Below, one piece after another: positions 63,449 through 64,000 of a stretch of 64,000 bases of DNA; position 1 is the first letter of the stretch; each line of letters begins with the position of its first letter. Made by a program: the position numbers and the translations under genes. Origin of the DNA: Seonamhaeicola aphaedonensis (GTDB lineage Bacteria > Bacteroidota > Bacteroidia > Flavobacteriales > Flavobacteriaceae); contig NZ_QRDX01000008.1 of NCBI RefSeq assembly GCF_003386195.1, forward strand, positions 98,741 through 162,740, read 5' to 3'. Below the pieces are notes generated by a model. That model had not been told where the DNA came from and did no database searches. It worked only from the letters and a program-made list of their open reading frames with translations.

Positions 63449-64000
63449 ATGAAAAATATTAAAGTAAAAATAATTTTATTTTTAGGGCTACTGTTAACGT
63501 TTGCCTGCGAAGAATATTTAGACATTGCACCAGAAGCTGAGATAGATATTACCGATGTATTTGCTACTTTCGATTCTTCTCAAGGGTTTGTAGAAGAGAT
63601 GTACAACTTAGTAGTTGAATATGGTACTTCTGGTCATTCCTTTCAGGATTACACTTTTGGGGACGACTCATACAGGGGTGGCCAGTTTAGTGGTGCCGTA
63701 GATCGAGGTCAGTTAGATAATTGGGTGAGGCAACGATTCGCTTACCTTGGTAAGAATACACATCAAGGTAGACCTGGAGATACCAATAATTCTCAAGCTA
63801 GACGTAGACCAAGAATATGGCGTGGTAGTATGTTGGGTATCCGTAAGGCTAATATCGTTATAGCCAACCAAGATTTAATGGTAGGGCTAAGCCCAGAAGA
63901 AAGGGATGTTATATTAGGACAAGCTTACTTTTTTAGAGCATTCTTCCATAACGAAATCATGAAGTTCTGGGGGCGTTTCCCACATATCACTGAGGTATAT
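63449..64000 (+). CDS. Second SusD-like lipoprotein (3' end cut by window)
   Basis: The frame starts with ATG at 63449 and runs open to the window end, giving 184 residues of a normally 500-600-residue protein. The lipobox is LLTFAC followed by EEYLDIAP, typical of SusD. The TPR-like part is seen in GSMLGIRKANIVIANQD and GQAYFFRAFFHNEIMKFWGRFP. It pairs with the SusC just upstream as the surface lid. The remaining genes of this locus lie beyond the window, so the substrate cannot be named. Confidence 0.95.
   Translation, partial: MKNIKVKIILFLGLLLTFACEEYLDIAPEAEIDITDVFATFDSSQGFVEEMYNLVVEYGTSGHSFQDYTFGDDSYRGGQFSGAVDRGQLDNWVRQRFAYLGKNTHQGRPGDTNNSQARRRPRIWRGSMLGIRKANIVIANQDLMVGLSPEERDVILGQAYFFRAFFHNEIMKFWGRFPHITEVY

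Noticed and set aside
1..64000. CRISPR arrays, insertion sequences, prophage or integrative elements
   Set aside because: No spaced direct-repeat array, transposase, integrase or phage structural gene was seen. The only tRNA has no attachment-site duplication or integrase beside it.

Overview
The window looks like chromosomal DNA of a marine-type member of the Flavobacteriaceae (Bacteroidota). The evidence is the AT-rich sequence, two SusC/SusD pairs, a one-protein hybrid two-component system, a BlaI/M56-TonB pair, lipoboxes of flavobacterial type, bacterial mevalonate-pathway genes and several promoters matching the Bacteroidota -7 consensus TAnnTTTG. No phage, insertion sequence, CRISPR array or plasmid function is visible. 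The species cannot be named from the sequence alone.

Layout. 1-13.7 kb is housekeeping and small regulatory modules: a two-component pair (5' end cut by the window edge), a DUF456 membrane protein, a BlaI-type repressor with an M56 sensor peptidase and three matching operators, envelope proteins, a glycosyltransferase, and a ruvC-hemW-cyclase-DUF4230-MmcQ run. 13.7-18 kb holds a newly noticed 50-residue membrane protein, a DUF4407 protein, a DMT exporter, an M20 dipeptidase and tRNA-Leu(UAG). 18-38 kb is a carbohydrate region: manA; a hexuronate operon (fructuronate-reductase-type SDR, uxuA, KduD-like SDR, uxaC, hexuronate MFS transporter); a 1352-residue hybrid sensor/AraC regulator; SusC/SusD; a GH88 lipoprotein; and a GH2 lipoprotein with beta-glucuronidase-like residues. 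38-43 kb encodes transketolase, transaldolase and a GH13 enzyme. 43-58.5 kb is mixed: a GAF protein, an HD-PycTM fusion, msrB-msrA, an aldo/keto reductase, a giant metallophosphoesterase/Omp85 fusion, thioredoxin, a mevalonate-pathway cluster and an RluB-family protein lacking its catalytic Asp. 58.7-64 kb begins a second polysaccharide locus: a GntR/LacI-type regulator, SusC and a SusD cut by the window end.

How the carbohydrate genes fit together. Surface binding and import by SusC/D, cleavage by GH88 and GH2, and MFS uptake would deliver (unsaturated) glucuronate. UxaC, the first SDR and UxuA then convert glucuronate to 2-keto-3-deoxygluconate (KDG). No KDG kinase, KDPG aldolase or KduI is visible, so these must lie elsewhere.

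The strongest unexplained signal is a tandem 10-bp-period direct repeat (two copies of roughly CAGGAYAG). It occurs at four promoters up to 41 kb apart: the hexuronate operon, the GH2 gene, the GntR regulator gene and the second SusC. In all four the repeat starts exactly 37 bp before a -7-like element. This predicts a single regulator joining two glycan loci. The first SusC/D pair, beside the hybrid sensor, lacks the motif.
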